The notes: generated by a model from the sequence alone, not told the origin. Counted from the stretch's first letter, positions 50,890 through 59,748 are shown. The stretch is DNA of 64,000 nt from Actinomyces sp. Marseille-P3109 (GCF_900323545.1 NZ_OOHN01000008.1:921144-985143), one strand, 5' to 3'. Program-made: numbers and translations.

Positions 50890-51342
50890 ATGTCGAGCAG
50901 TCCGATCGAGCCGGATCCCTCCTCCACCCAGACCTTCGGGGTTGCTGATGTTGTCGACTCAGTCGACTCCCCGGTGGTGGGGCTGAGCCAGCAAGACGCT
51001 GCCGCGATCGCTGCCCTACCGTCGGGAACAGCGCTTCTCCTCGTCCATCACGGGCCGACCACTGGTGCGCGGTTCCTACTGGACGCCGCCGAGACAACCG
51101 TGGGCCGCCATCCGCGTGCCGACATCTTCCTCGATGACGTCACCGTCTCCAGGAAGCATGCCGTCTTCTCCTCCCTGCCCGACGGGGGCTACGGAGTGCG
51201 TGACTCCGGTTCACTCAACGGCACCTATGTCAACCGCACGCGCGTGGAGCAGGTGGCTCTGCGCCCCGGTGACGAGGTTCAGATCGGCAAGTACCGGATG
51301 ACCTACCACCCCGGCCCCCAGGGCGGAGCCGCGTCTCGGTGA
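50890..51342 (+). CDS. garA: FHA-domain regulatory protein, GarA/OdhI-like
   Basis: GarA/OdhI proteins bind and inhibit 2-oxoglutarate dehydrogenase and related enzymes until phosphorylated by a Ser/Thr kinase on an N-terminal Thr motif. This protein has 150 residues. The FHA domain runs ~55-140: TVGRHPRADIFLDDVTVSRKHAVF, then DSGSLNGTYVNRTRVEQ, with the phosphothreonine-binding Arg, Ser and Asn in place. The N-terminal tail has Thr residues (SSTQTFGVADV, near 12-22), but the usual ETT motif is not clear, so kinase control here is uncertain. It is linked to ftsR (GTGA overlap) and then bifunctional nuclease and MerR, the same order as in mycobacteria (Rv1827-Rv1830). Confidence 0.88.
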   Translation: MSSSPIEPDPSSTQTFGVADVVDSVDSPVVGLSQQDAAAIAALPSGTALLLVHHGPTTGARFLLDAAETTVGRHPRADIFLDDVTVSRKHAVFSSLPDGGYGVRDSGSLNGTYVNRTRVEQVALRPGDEVQIGKYRMTYHPGPQGGAASR

Positions 51343-52103
51343 GCGCAGCAACTGCACGAAGCAAGAAGCGAGCCGCCCCCTCCTCCTTGCTTGAGGCGTC
51401 CGAGCGCCCGGCCGGTGGCAGTTGGCCCCGCGGCATCTCCCGTGAGCCGGTGATGAAGATCGGGCAGGTCGTGGATCTCCTCAAGGTGGAGTTCCCGGCG
51501 CTGTCGATCTCCAAGGTCCGTTACCTCGAGGGAGAGGGGCTCATCAGTCCCCATCGTGTCGGTAACGGCTACCGCCGCTACTCGCAGGCGGATCTGGAGC
51601 GTCTGCGCTACGCCTTGGCGGTGCAGCGCGACGAGTACCTCCCCCTGCACGTCATTCGCGACCGTCTGGCCAGCCTGGACGCTGACACTGAGGCCCCCGC
51701 CCCTCAGCCGGTCGCCCGGGTGGTCGCCCGCGACGGGCAGATCGTCGACGACGGGCCCATGGACCTGGAGGCGCTCCTGACGCATTCAGGGGCCAGCGAG
51801 TCTCAGATCGAGGAGCTCGTCGCCGTCGGGCTCATCAGCCCTGACGTTCGGGGACGCTACAGCCAGCAGAACCTGAGGACCGTGCGCCTGGCCATGGAGA
51901 TCACCCGCAAGGGCGTCCCGCTGCGCAACCTGCGTGCGGTACGGGCCTCCGCCGAGCGTGAGGCGGACACGATCGACCAGGCCGTGGCTCCGCGTCGCTC
52001 CCGGTCCCGCACCGCCGGCGAGGAGACGGCTCGAGAGCTGGCCGAGCTCGTCGCCGACCTGCACACGATCCTGCTGCGCCGCGCCGTCGAGGCTCTGGAC
52101 TGA
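51339..52103 (+). CDS. ftsR: MerR-family regulator FtsR
   Basis: FtsR (the Rv1828 type) is a MerR-like regulator that in corynebacteria activates ftsZ. The protein has 254 residues. The MerR DNA-binding part is near residues 40-110: MKIGQVVDLLKVEFPALSISKVRYLEGEGLISPHRVGNGYRRYSQADLERLRYAL. A second helical part (MDLEALLTHSGASESQIEELVAVGLISP...YSQQNLRTVRLAM) resembles a second winged-helix unit, as in FtsR. It starts at GTG 51339, overlapping the garA stop (GTGA), so the two are co-translated. The true functional start might be later, as the first ~38 residues are basic and unstructured. Confidence 0.9.
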   Translation: MSAATARSKKRAAPSSLLEASERPAGGSWPRGISREPVMKIGQVVDLLKVEFPALSISKVRYLEGEGLISPHRVGNGYRRYSQADLERLRYALAVQRDEYLPLHVIRDRLASLDADTEAPAPQPVARVVARDGQIVDDGPMDLEALLTHSGASESQIEELVAVGLISPDVRGRYSQQNLRTVRLAMEITRKGVPLRNLRAVRASAEREADTIDQAVAPRRSRSRTAGEETARELAELVADLHTILLRRAVEALD

Positions 52104-52213
52104 CAGCCCCTGACGGCGGACGCCGGAGCCGGTCTCCGATGTGGCGGGCCGTGCCGACGAAAGTCAGCGCCCGCCGCAGACGCGTTCCTGGGACAGGGGC
52201 GTGCGCCTCCCCG

Positions 52214-52219
52214 TAGGGT
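52214..52219 (+). promoter_or_regulatory. -10-like TAGGGT before the bifunctional nuclease gene
   Basis: The hexamer ends 6 nt before GTG 52226; GGGACA at 52190 with 18-bp spacing may be its -35. A leaderless start is likely. Confidence 0.4.
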
Positions 52220-52225
52220 TGGAAC

Positions 52226-52708
52226 GTGCCATTGATGCAGTTGGTGGGTGTCAGGTCCACCAATCCTGATGACGGCCTGGTCGCTGTCCTCGTGGAGGAC
52301 GGAGGACCGGCGATGCTGGCGATTCCGGTCACTGCGCACGAAGGGCTGGTTCTCCACGCGCATGGCTCGGATCGGTCGCCGTCCTGGCCCAGGCTTCTTG
52401 ACGACGTCATCGAGATCCTGGGCGGGCGTATCGGGCGCACCGAGCTCGACGTCGACGATGACGCACGCATCGTTGCCAGGATCGTTGTGGAATCCTCTGC
52501 TCATACGGACAAGGTGACGGCGGTTCCCTGCACTCCGGGGGAGGGGCTTCTCCTGAGTGGTTACCACCGGCTCCCGGTGCACGCCAGCAGCTCACTGACA
52601 CGGCTGAGGGCCGTCGATCTCAGTGACGACCACGGAGCCGAACAGCTCGAGCAGTGGCGGAGAGGCCTGTCGGCGACCAATGACCTCACCGGCGACACGC
52701 GGGACTGA
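52226..52708 (+). CDS. Bifunctional nuclease family protein (DUF151)
   Basis: This small protein of 160 residues is of the DUF151/bifunctional nuclease family, reported in plants to have RNase and DNase activity; the bacterial role is unclear. It is recognised by LVGVRSTNPDDGLVAVLVEDGGPAMLAIPVTAHEG, where family members have an R..I.IG..EA.AI-type segment, then SWPRLLDDVIEILGGRIGRTELD and ARIVVESS-like strands, and by its place between ftsR and the second MerR gene, as in Rv1828-1829-1830. The usual Glu in the IGxxEA segment appears changed, so activity should not be assumed. It starts at GTG 52226, probably leaderless. Confidence 0.82.
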   Translation: MPLMQLVGVRSTNPDDGLVAVLVEDGGPAMLAIPVTAHEGLVLHAHGSDRSPSWPRLLDDVIEILGGRIGRTELDVDDDARIVARIVVESSAHTDKVTAVPCTPGEGLLLSGYHRLPVHASSSLTRLRAVDLSDDHGAEQLEQWRRGLSATNDLTGDTRD

Positions 52709-52974
52709 TGTGACTCGTGTGACTGAAGTTGTGATCTGTGGCACGACTACTCGCTGGCTGGCAGCTGTCGTCATGGCGTTATGACGGGGAATAGCTGCCG
52801 TTTGGGCGGGAATGCTCGACCTCACCTGGAGATTCATGCTTGACGGCACATCGATACGGGGTGTGCCCTTCGTTGAGCATCGCCTCAACTGGCCCTATCG
52901 TGGAGTCGTGGCCGCACGAAGCGAGCCGCCGCGCCATCTTCAGGCGCGTTCCCTTCCGGCGACAGGAGCAGCCC

Positions 52975-53553
52975 GTGAGCATGAATGAAGCCAGCGCGAT
53001 AGCAAGGCCTCAGCGTACTCAGGGCATGCTGTTCGGCGACCCGCTTCCTCAGCTCGACGCCGACTCGGGTTACCGAGGTCCGGTGGCCTGCCGTGCCGCA
53101 GGCATCACCTATCGTCAGCTCGACTACTGGGCCCGTACGGGCCTCGTTGAGCCCTCGATCCGTAGCGCCAAGGGCTCGGGCTCCCAGCGCCTCTACTCGT
53201 TCCGCGACATCCTGGTCCTCAAGGTCGTCAAGCGGCTTCTGGACACCGGGGTTTCCCTGCAGCAGATCCGCACGGCGGTCAGCGCCCTGCACGCGCGCGG
53301 GGTAGAGGACCTGGCCTCCATTACCCTGATGAGCGACGGTGCCTCGGTCTACGAGTGCACCTCCGCCGATGAGGTCGTGGACCTTGTCGCCGGCGGCCAG
53401 GGTGTTTTCGGTATCGCGGTGGGACGGGTGTGGCACGAGGTCGAGGGCGCACTGGCCGACCTGCCGGTCGACCACGCTCAGGCGCTCGGGACGCCTCTCG
53501 TTGAGGACGAGCTGGCCAAGCGCCGTGCGGCTAAACGGCAGCAGGCCATCTGA
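52975..53553 (+). CDS. MerR-family transcriptional regulator, Rv1830-like
   Basis: This regulator has 192 residues. The MerR helix-turn-helix spans ~30-95: YRGPVACRAAGITYRQLDYWARTGLVEPSIRSAKGSGSQRLYSFRDILVLKVVKRLLDTGVSLQQIRTAVSAL in outline. The C-terminal part (SDGASVYECTSADEVVDLVAGGQGVFGIAVGRVWHEVEG) is typical of the paralogue beside the bifunctional nuclease in actinobacteria. It has no Cys pattern for metal or redox sensing. GTG 52975 is preferred over ATG 52981, because AGGAG lies 7 nt upstream of the GTG. It is the last gene of the conserved cluster, ended by a hairpin at 53590. Confidence 0.9.
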   Translation: MSMNEASAIARPQRTQGMLFGDPLPQLDADSGYRGPVACRAAGITYRQLDYWARTGLVEPSIRSAKGSGSQRLYSFRDILVLKVVKRLLDTGVSLQQIRTAVSALHARGVEDLASITLMSDGASVYECTSADEVVDLVAGGQGVFGIAVGRVWHEVEGALADLPVDHAQALGTPLVEDELAKRRAAKRQQAI

Positions 53554-53589
53554 GTTCCTGAACGAATGCCGGAAGAGGCCGTGCTCGTC

Positions 53590-53621
53590 GAGGCTGGGAC
53601 CGCCCTGACGGTTCCAGCCTC
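53590..53621 (+). terminator. Hairpin terminator after the second MerR gene
   Basis: GAGGCTGGGACCG pairs with CGGTTCCAGCCTC over 13 bp with one wobble (loop CCCTGA). No T-run. Confidence 0.65.
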
Positions 53622-53700
53622 ACGCGTACTCTGAACCTGATAGCCGCATGATCACAGGACAACGTGGTGTTCTGACGCTGCACAGACATCAGGAGGGAAC

Positions 53701-54660
53701 ATGACTCCAGTACCGACCCGCACGCTCGCCGATCTCCAGATCAGTCCCATTGGGCTGGGAGGCAACGTCTTCGGCTGGACGGCGGACGACGCCACCTCCT
53801 TCGAGGTGCTCGACTCCTACCTGGATGCCGGCGGGAACCTCATCGACACCGCTGACGGGTACTCCTACTGGGCGCCGGGCAACGTCGGAGGAGAGTCGGA
53901 GACCGTCATCGGAGACTGGCTGGCCTCGCGGCCCGTACGGGATCGCATCGTGCTGGCGACGAAGGTCTCCACCAAGCCCGACCGGCCCGGCCTGAGCGCA
54001 GGCAACATCCGCCTGGCCCTGGAGGAGTCTCTGAATCGGCTGCGCACCAACGTCATCGACATCTACTACGCCCACTTCGACGACGCGTCCACCCCGCTCG
54101 AGGAGACCGTGACAGCTTTCGAGGAGGCCCGGCAGTCCAGCAGGATCCGTTACGTAGGACTGTCCAACTACACGCCGGAGCGCATCCGGCAGTGGTTCTC
54201 CATCGCCGACGCCCGCGGTTACGCCCGCCCCATCGTCCTGCAGCCTCACTACAACCTTCTCCACCGCGACGACGTCGAGGGTTCCGGCAATCGGGGACAG
54301 GTGGCGGCTGAGCTCGGCATGGGGCTCATGCCGTACTTCGCCCTGGCTGCCGGGTTCCTCACGGGGAAGTACCGCAGGGGTGACGTCATTGACGGTGATC
54401 GCGCCGGTATGGTCGCTGACTACCGGCGTCCGGAGTGCTACGACGTCGTTGACGTCGTTGCCCGGGTCGCTGAGGCCCATGGGGTGGAGCCGGCCGCTGT
54501 GGCGCTGGCCTGGCTGCGTGACCGGCCCGGCGTCACCGCACCGCTGGCTTCAGCGCGCAACCTGACCCAGTTGAGGCCGATCGTGGACGCAATGAGTCTG
54601 GAGCTCAGCGACGAGGAGACCCGGGCTCTCACCCGGGTCTCCGATGCCGCGCGCTCCTGA
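53701..54660 (+). CDS. Aldo/keto reductase family oxidoreductase
   Basis: This is a soluble NADPH-dependent oxidoreductase of 319 residues with the (beta/alpha)8 AKR fold. The N-terminus is LADLQISPIGLGGNVFGW; the catalytic Asp/Tyr region is NLIDTADGYSYWAPGNVGGESETVIGDWL; the Lys lies in VLATKVS; the family HFDD form of the His motif is in YYAHFDD; the NADP site is in GVTAPLASARNLTQLRP. It resembles the AKR11/YghZ-type group. The substrate is unknown, perhaps a general carbonyl detoxifier. ATG 53701 has AGGAGGG upstream. It converges on the Hsp70-like gene. Confidence 0.92.
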   Translation: MTPVPTRTLADLQISPIGLGGNVFGWTADDATSFEVLDSYLDAGGNLIDTADGYSYWAPGNVGGESETVIGDWLASRPVRDRIVLATKVSTKPDRPGLSAGNIRLALEESLNRLRTNVIDIYYAHFDDASTPLEETVTAFEEARQSSRIRYVGLSNYTPERIRQWFSIADARGYARPIVLQPHYNLLHRDDVEGSGNRGQVAAELGMGLMPYFALAAGFLTGKYRRGDVIDGDRAGMVADYRRPECYDVVDVVARVAEAHGVEPAAVALAWLRDRPGVTAPLASARNLTQLRPIVDAMSLELSDEETRALTRVSDAARS

Positions 54661-54705
54661 CCGCACGGCCTTGCCGTGTCCTGGCCGATTGCGGCCCGAG
54701 CGAAA

Positions 54706-56307
54706 CTACTCGGTGCGCCGGCCCAGGACGTAGCGGCGGCTGTACCCGTCGGTGAGGTCGGTGATGGTCACCCGTACCAGACCGGCCTCATCGATGCGGT
54801 AGTGCTCCTGGATCCGTGGGCCGTGGTCTCGCCGCTCCACGGAATAGGTACGCAGCTCCTGATCGTCCACGTCCCGCAGGGACGCCTCGAAGGGGAAGAC
54901 GATGTCCTGGTAAGGGGCGATCTCGCCTCGTGGTTCACCGGAGTCGTCCACGTCGGCGCATTCCACGAAGCGGTACCAGCCGATGTTGTGGGCGGCGTCG
55001 TACTCGCGGGTCAGGACCGTGCCCTCCCGGCCACCGGGGGAGGCCTGCACGGACTCCGGGCTGAGGATCGCATCGAAGGTGAGCCTGTGGCCGCCGTCGG
55101 CCTCACGGAAGACGCCGAACCCGCGCGAGAGCCGGTCGGTCAGGTCGTAGTCACTGGTGCGGTCCGCCGCGATCGCCAGGCCGATGGCAGTGGATGCTCC
55201 GGGGTAGGGGGAGCGGTGGACCCGGCGGCCGAAGCGCTCGCGCAGGAGACGAGGAACCAGCGGAAGACCGGAGGCGCCGCCGACCAGGTAGACGCCCGCG
55301 ATGTCGGTCAGGTCCGGGCTGCCGTCGTCGAGCCTGCCGACCAGTGGAGCCATCGTGGCCAGGGAGCGATCGATGAGCGGCGTGCAGGCCTGGTACAGGT
55401 CGGACACGGGCAGGACGATGTCCTGGCCTCGTAGGACGATGAGTACCCGGCGGCTCTGGGGGGTCAGGTGCTCCTTGGCATCCCGGCACTGGTCCAGCAG
55501 CTCATCGAGATCGGAGGGGGAGAGGTCCTCCTCCGCGATACCGGCCTTGTCCAGCGCCATCGTCGCCATGAGTAGGTCAACGTCATCGCCGCCCAGGTCG
55601 CCCAGGCCGTGAGAGGCCAGGACCTCGTGCGAGGTCCCGACGACATCGACCAGCGAGGTGTCGAAGGTGCCTCCTCCCAGATCGTAGACCAGGACCCGGG
55701 TGCGCTTGGAGGAGACGGTTGTCGCTTTGCGGTGCGTGTACTCGAAACCGGCGGCACTGGGCTCGTTGAGCATCGCGGCGACGCAGAAACCGGCTGCCTG
55801 GAAGGCCTTGAGTGTCAGCAGCCGCTGGGCCCCGTAGGCGTGGGCGGGCACGGCGACGACCGCCCGGGCACGACTGATGTCAACCTCCTGGTTCGACAAC
55901 TCAGCTCGTAGGTGGTGCAGGTAGCTTGTGAGAACCTCCAAGACCGAGAAGTCCTGATCACCCAGGCTCACCGGGGTGGAGGCTGTCAGCGTGGGGGAGG
56001 CCAGGACCCGTTTGAGGCTGCGCAGCAACGGTGCGCCCTGGTGAGCAGCCTGTCTCGCCGCGAAGCCGTGGACGAGCTCACCGTCGCGGAGCGCCGTCAG
56101 CGATGGGATGAAGTCGTGCTCGTCGCCGTGCTCGTCGGCGAAGCTGAGAACCGGGTAGTTGCCTCGATCGGCACGTGCGACGACGGTACGGGTCGTTCCC
56201 AGGTCGATCCCCAGGTCGATGTCCGTTATCGACTCGGTGTCGGCGCTCGTTCCGGGAAGGGTCCCGCTGTGGATGCTGTCCAGGCTGTTCGTGGTGTCCG
56301 CTGCCAT
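54706..56307 (-). CDS. Hsp70-like ATPase, shorter than DnaK
   Basis: This protein of 533 residues has the Hsp70 nucleotide-binding domain: phosphate 1 in LGIDLGTTRTVVARA (near residue 32), phosphate 2 in VLVYDLGGGTFDTSLVDV (near 205), and the adenosine motif VYLVGGASGLPLVPRLLRERFG (near 330). After the ATPase domain (~400) comes a ~130-residue beta-rich tail (GTVLTREYDAAHNIGWYRF...PYQDIVFPFEASL) that replaces most of the DnaK substrate-binding and lid region. No J-domain or GrpE gene is nearby, so it is not the main DnaK. Its clients are unknown. The start is ATG 56307. It is divergent from the pit gene. Confidence 0.88.
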   Translation of the reverse strand: MAADTTNSLDSIHSGTLPGTSADTESITDIDLGIDLGTTRTVVARADRGNYPVLSFADEHGDEHDFIPSLTALRDGELVHGFAARQAAHQGAPLLRSLKRVLASPTLTASTPVSLGDQDFSVLEVLTSYLHHLRAELSNQEVDISRARAVVAVPAHAYGAQRLLTLKAFQAAGFCVAAMLNEPSAAGFEYTHRKATTVSSKRTRVLVYDLGGGTFDTSLVDVVGTSHEVLASHGLGDLGGDDVDLLMATMALDKAGIAEEDLSPSDLDELLDQCRDAKEHLTPQSRRVLIVLRGQDIVLPVSDLYQACTPLIDRSLATMAPLVGRLDDGSPDLTDIAGVYLVGGASGLPLVPRLLRERFGRRVHRSPYPGASTAIGLAIAADRTSDYDLTDRLSRGFGVFREADGGHRLTFDAILSPESVQASPGGREGTVLTREYDAAHNIGWYRFVECADVDDSGEPRGEIAPYQDIVFPFEASLRDVDDQELRTYSVERRDHGPRIQEHYRIDEAGLVRVTITDLTDGYSRRYVLGRRTE

Positions 56308-56613
56308 GCGGTGACCTTATCGTGACGAGCTCTTCTTTCCGGGGAATGCCGCCGCGTTGAGAGTCCTTGTGCGACGTGACAATCGGCTCAGGGGCACTGC
56401 CCCCAGGTTGGGACGAAAGGCCGTGTTGCCGGCTCGCGAGTATCGCGTGTGCGGAAGGTGCTCAGTGCCACTGGGGAGAGCGCAGGTCATCGGTTAGGCA
56501 GCGGGGCGATGAGCGGGTAACAATACTGGTGGGGTGCGCTCACGCAGCCCGGACCTCCGCGTCCGTCCACCAGGGCGGCAGAGAGGGTCACTCAATCTCC
56601 CATCGGGAACGGT
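56308..56613. other. 306-bp divergent region between the Hsp70-like gene and pit
   Basis: No gene is recognisable. GATAAG on the minus strand near 56318 could be a -10 for the Hsp70-like gene, and GTAACAATACT near 56516 could belong to a pit promoter. No Pho-box-like direct repeats were seen. Confidence 0.35.
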
Positions 56614-57852
56614 ATGAGCACCATTCTCTTCCTCGTGATCGTTGTCGTCGTGACGGCTCTCGTCTTCGACTTCACCAACGGTTTCCACGACTCGTCCAAC
56701 GCCATGGCGACGTCGGTGGCGACAGGAGCCTTCACGCCCAGGCGAGCGGTTCTGGTCGCCGCCGTGCTCAACGTGATCGGCGCCTGCCTGTCGACGGAGG
56801 TCTCCAAGACCATCTCTCACGGGATGTTCGACGACGCAGTGATCCAAAAGGCGCCGGCCATGATCTTCGCGGGTTTGGCCGGCGCCATCCTGTGGAACCT
56901 GGCCACCTGGCTCTTCGGACTGCCGTCGTCGTCGTCGCACGCCCTGTTCGGAGGGCTCATCGGTGCCGTCGTCGTGGCGGCCGGAGTGCAGGGCGTCCAC
57001 TGGGGGACGGTGATCTCCAAGATCATCCTTCCAGCGGTTATCGCTCCGGGGGTGGCTGGGCTGGCGGCGGCGCTGGCCACAGCGCTCGCCTACCGCATCG
57101 CTCAGCCCAACAACCCGTACTCGCAGAGGCTCTTCCGCAACAGCCAGCGAGTGACAGCCTCCCTGGTGGCCCTGTCCCACGGGACCTCCGACGGCCAGAA
57201 GACCATGGGGGTCATCACCCTCGCGCTCGTGGCCGGTGGCTACCAGGAGGCTGGAACCGGACCTCACTGGTGGGTTATCGCCGCGGCGGGGATTGCCATC
57301 GGCCTGGGAACCTACTCCGGCGGCTGGCGCATCATGCGCACCATGGGACGTGGGCTGGTGCACGTCGAGGCCCCGCAGGGCTTCGCCTCCGAGACCGCCT
57401 CGACGGTGGCGATCCTGGCCTCCTCGCACCTGGGCTTCGCCCTGTCTACCACCCATATCTGTACCGGCTCCATCCTGGGCTCGGGCATCGGCCGGGGCAC
57501 CAAGGTGTCCTGGGGAACAGCCGGCAAGATGGGAGTCGCCTGGCTGGTGACACTCCCGTGCTCAGGTCTGGTGGGCGCGGCCACGTCCTACGTCGCGGTC
57601 AAGGGAGGAGTTCCCGGCACTCTCGCCGTCGTCTGCCTGCTCGTTCTGGGAACGCTCGCGATCATTCGGCAGGCCGGTCACAACCGCGTGGACTTCTCCA
57701 ACGTCAACGACGCCTCCGAGGTCGTCGTCGCCAAGCGGGACCCCGAGCTGGGGCGTGAACCGCGCTCGCTTGAAGAGGTGCGTTCAGAGATCGTCAACGG
57801 CCCGGCGGAGCAGGACAGTGTCCGGAGGATGACGACGGGATCCATGGCATGA
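56614..57852 (+). CDS. Low-affinity inorganic phosphate transporter, Pit family
   Basis: This membrane symporter for phosphate (as a metal-phosphate complex with protons) has 412 residues. The duplicated Pit signature is seen at the N-terminus (DFTNGFHDSSNAMATSVATGAF) and again near residue 185 (LSHGTSDGQKTMGVITLAL), with about ten membrane helices. The motif SSHALFGGLIGAVV and STTHICTGSILGSGIGRG are further family marks. The hydrophilic C-terminus (~60 residues) is cytoplasmic. The start is ATG 56614; the ribosome binding site is weak (GGGAACGGT). Its stop overlaps the start of a small membrane-protein gene (ATGA), suggesting a coupled partner. It is PitA/B-like; whether phosphate or another oxyanion is favoured cannot be told. 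Confidence 0.93.
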   Translation: MSTILFLVIVVVVTALVFDFTNGFHDSSNAMATSVATGAFTPRRAVLVAAVLNVIGACLSTEVSKTISHGMFDDAVIQKAPAMIFAGLAGAILWNLATWLFGLPSSSSHALFGGLIGAVVVAAGVQGVHWGTVISKIILPAVIAPGVAGLAAALATALAYRIAQPNNPYSQRLFRNSQRVTASLVALSHGTSDGQKTMGVITLALVAGGYQEAGTGPHWWVIAAAGIAIGLGTYSGGWRIMRTMGRGLVHVEAPQGFASETASTVAILASSHLGFALSTTHICTGSILGSGIGRGTKVSWGTAGKMGVAWLVTLPCSGLVGAATSYVAVKGGVPGTLAVVCLLVLGTLAIIRQAGHNRVDFSNVNDASEVVVAKRDPELGREPRSLEEVRSEIVNGPAEQDSVRRMTTGSMA

Positions 57853-58094
57853 CTGGCATGACGATCGACTGGGGCTCTTTGGGGCTGGTGACCGCGGTGA
57901 CGGTGCTGGGCACCGCCTTCATCCTCACCATCTGCTCGCTGGCTGCGCGCATGCTGGCCACCGTGCATGCCAAGCACGAGATCGGTCAGGTCGAGGGCGT
58001 GCGCCTGGCTCAGGTCCTGGCCGGCATCTTCATCATCATCGCCGCCATGATCGCGCTGTTCGGCCTGTGGCTCATCATCCCGTACTTCCACTGA
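57849..58094 (+). CDS. Small membrane protein coupled to the Pit transporter
   Basis: This protein of 81 residues has two hydrophobic helices (GLVTAVTVLGTAFILTICSLA and the last ~27 residues, VLAGIFIIIAAMIALFGLWLI), linked by a short polar loop (RMLATVHAKHEIGQVEGVRL). I do not recognise a family. It overlaps the pit stop by 4 bp (ATGA), so it is co-translated and may modulate or stabilise the transporter. Codon use matches its neighbours, which supports it being real. Confidence 0.85.
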   Translation: MTGMTIDWGSLGLVTAVTVLGTAFILTICSLAARMLATVHAKHEIGQVEGVRLAQVLAGIFIIIAAMIALFGLWLIIPYFH

Positions 58095-58191
58095 CCACCT
58101 ACTCATCGCTTTCTGTCCATCCATTGGTCTTGCGCTGATGATGCAACGATCATGGGCTGCGCCTCGGCCCAGCACATGGGAGTGGTCCTGC

Positions 58192-58197
58192 TAACAT
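58192..58197 (+). promoter_or_regulatory. -10-like TAACAT before the sucrose hydrolase gene
   Basis: The hexamer ends 6 nt before GTG 58204 with no ribosome binding site. Upstream, ATGAT-N6-ATCAT (58138-58153) is a possible operator for the LacI-type regulator. Confidence 0.4.
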
Positions 58198-58203
58198 CCG
58201 ACC

Positions 58204-59748
58204 GTGACTGAGGACCTCAAGGGCCTGGCCCTGGATGCGATTGCTACTTCCGGTGCGGCCGATGACCCCGACTACCCGCGTTTCCACGTCGTCCCGCCGG
58301 TGGGACGACTCAACGACCCCAACGGGCTCCTGGTCGATGGCGGCACCTACCACGCCTTCTACCAGTTCAGCCCGTTCCATCCCGACCGCAAGTTGGTCTA
58401 CTGGGGGCACTCCTCCTCAACGGACCTGCTGCACTGGCGCCACCACGAGCCGGCCATCGTTCCGGACTCCTCCTACGATCTGTCCGGCGCCTACTCCGGT
58501 AACGCGATTGTCCTGGAGGGCCACGAGCTGGACTGCGCTCCTGCCCAGGCCCCCTACCAGCTCTTCTACACCGGCAACCTCAAGGACCCGGTGACCGACG
58601 AGCGCACCGCCAGCCAGTGCCTGGTCACCAGCAACGGCCTGACCGACTTCATCAAGTGGCCCGGAAACCCCCTCATTGCCGCCCATGCCAAGGGCTACAC
58701 GGCGCACTACCGCGACCCGCAGGTCTTCCGGAACCCCGACCGATCGGGGGAGTACCGGATGCTCCTCGGCGTCCAGCGCGCCAACGAGACCGGTGCCGCG
58801 GTCCTGTACCGCTCCCGCGACCTGGTCTCCTGGGAGCTGGAGGGAGAACTGAGCTTCCCCGATGCGGGCGGCGCCTTCGACTCGTTCGGCTACATGTGGG
58901 AGTGCCCCGGCCTGGTGCGGGTGCGCGACGAGGCCACCGGCGAGGACTGGGACGTTCTCATCTGGTGCCCCCAGGGCATCACCCCGGAGCGGGAGGGCTT
59001 CGAGAACATCTTCCCCTGCGTCTACACGGTGGGGCACCTTGTGGGCACCGAGCTGCGTGACACTGACGGCACCTTCCACGAGGTCGATCGCGGCTTCGAG
59101 TTCTACGCCCCGCAGACCTTCGCGCGTCGGCCCTCCGAGCCGGGGCCGGTGCTGCTGACCGCCTGGGCGGGTAATGCGTCCGAGGACGACCAGCCCTCCA
59201 TCGAGACCGGCCAGTGGGTCCATGCCCTCAGTGCTCCTCGTGGGCTGAGCCTGAAGGACGGCCGTCTCATCCAGCGTCCCGCGACCGACCTGCCCCATGA
59301 CGCCGGGCAGCCGGCTCTGGTGGGCCCGGTGCCGGGGGACGGCCTGCACGATGTTGCTGAGCTGCGAGGGCACCGTAGCTGGCAGCTGCGTCTGGAGGCG
59401 GATCCGGGCCGCACCTCCGGAGCGTGGGGGCTTCGGATCGGCTCGGACAAGTCCCACGTGGACATCACGCTGGACGGGGGAGTGCTCCGGGTGGATCGCT
59501 CCGCCTCGCGCTACACCCGGCACGGCGACGCACGCACGGTGACGCTGCCCGAGGGGTGCGCCCCGGTGCTGGAGGTTCTTCACGACCGCTCACTGACCGA
59601 GGTCTTCGTCGGTGAAGGCTCTGTGGTCTTCACGCTGCGCAGCTTTGTCGATTCCGGCAGCTCGGGGGCGCGGCTCATGGTGGACGGCTCGCTCGTGCTG
59701 GCCTCCGGCAGTGCCAGGACTTTCACACCGACCCCCGAGGGCCTGTGA
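58204..59748 (+). CDS. scrB: Glycoside hydrolase family 32, probable sucrose-6-phosphate hydrolase
   Basis: This cytoplasmic beta-fructosidase of 514 residues should cleave the sucrose 6-phosphate made by the PTS permease encoded next to it into glucose 6-phosphate and fructose. The nucleophile Asp is in GRLNDPNGLLVDGGTYHAFYQ (near residue 40), the transition-state Asp in HYRDPQVFRN (near 178), and the acid/base Glu in MWECPGLVRV (near 235). The C-terminal beta-sandwich covers the last ~150 residues. There is no signal peptide, so it acts inside the cell. The start is GTG 58204, probably leaderless. No terminator is seen before the PTS gene, but that gene has its own likely promoter. Confidence 0.93.
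   Translation: MTEDLKGLALDAIATSGAADDPDYPRFHVVPPVGRLNDPNGLLVDGGTYHAFYQFSPFHPDRKLVYWGHSSSTDLLHWRHHEPAIVPDSSYDLSGAYSGNAIVLEGHELDCAPAQAPYQLFYTGNLKDPVTDERTASQCLVTSNGLTDFIKWPGNPLIAAHAKGYTAHYRDPQVFRNPDRSGEYRMLLGVQRANETGAAVLYRSRDLVSWELEGELSFPDAGGAFDSFGYMWECPGLVRVRDEATGEDWDVLIWCPQGITPEREGFENIFPCVYTVGHLVGTELRDTDGTFHEVDRGFEFYAPQTFARRPSEPGPVLLTAWAGNASEDDQPSIETGQWVHALSAPRGLSLKDGRLIQRPATDLPHDAGQPALVGPVPGDGLHDVAELRGHRSWQLRLEADPGRTSGAWGLRIGSDKSHVDITLDGGVLRVDRSASRYTRHGDARTVTLPEGCAPVLEVLHDRSLTEVFVGEGSVVFTLRSFVDSGSSGARLMVDGSLVLASGSARTFTPTPEGL

Noticed and set aside
58138..58153. ATGAT-N6-ATCAT upstream of scrB as the LacI-type operator
   Set aside because: No second copy was found before the PTS or lacI genes, so assignment to the regulator is not supported; mentioned only as a possibility.
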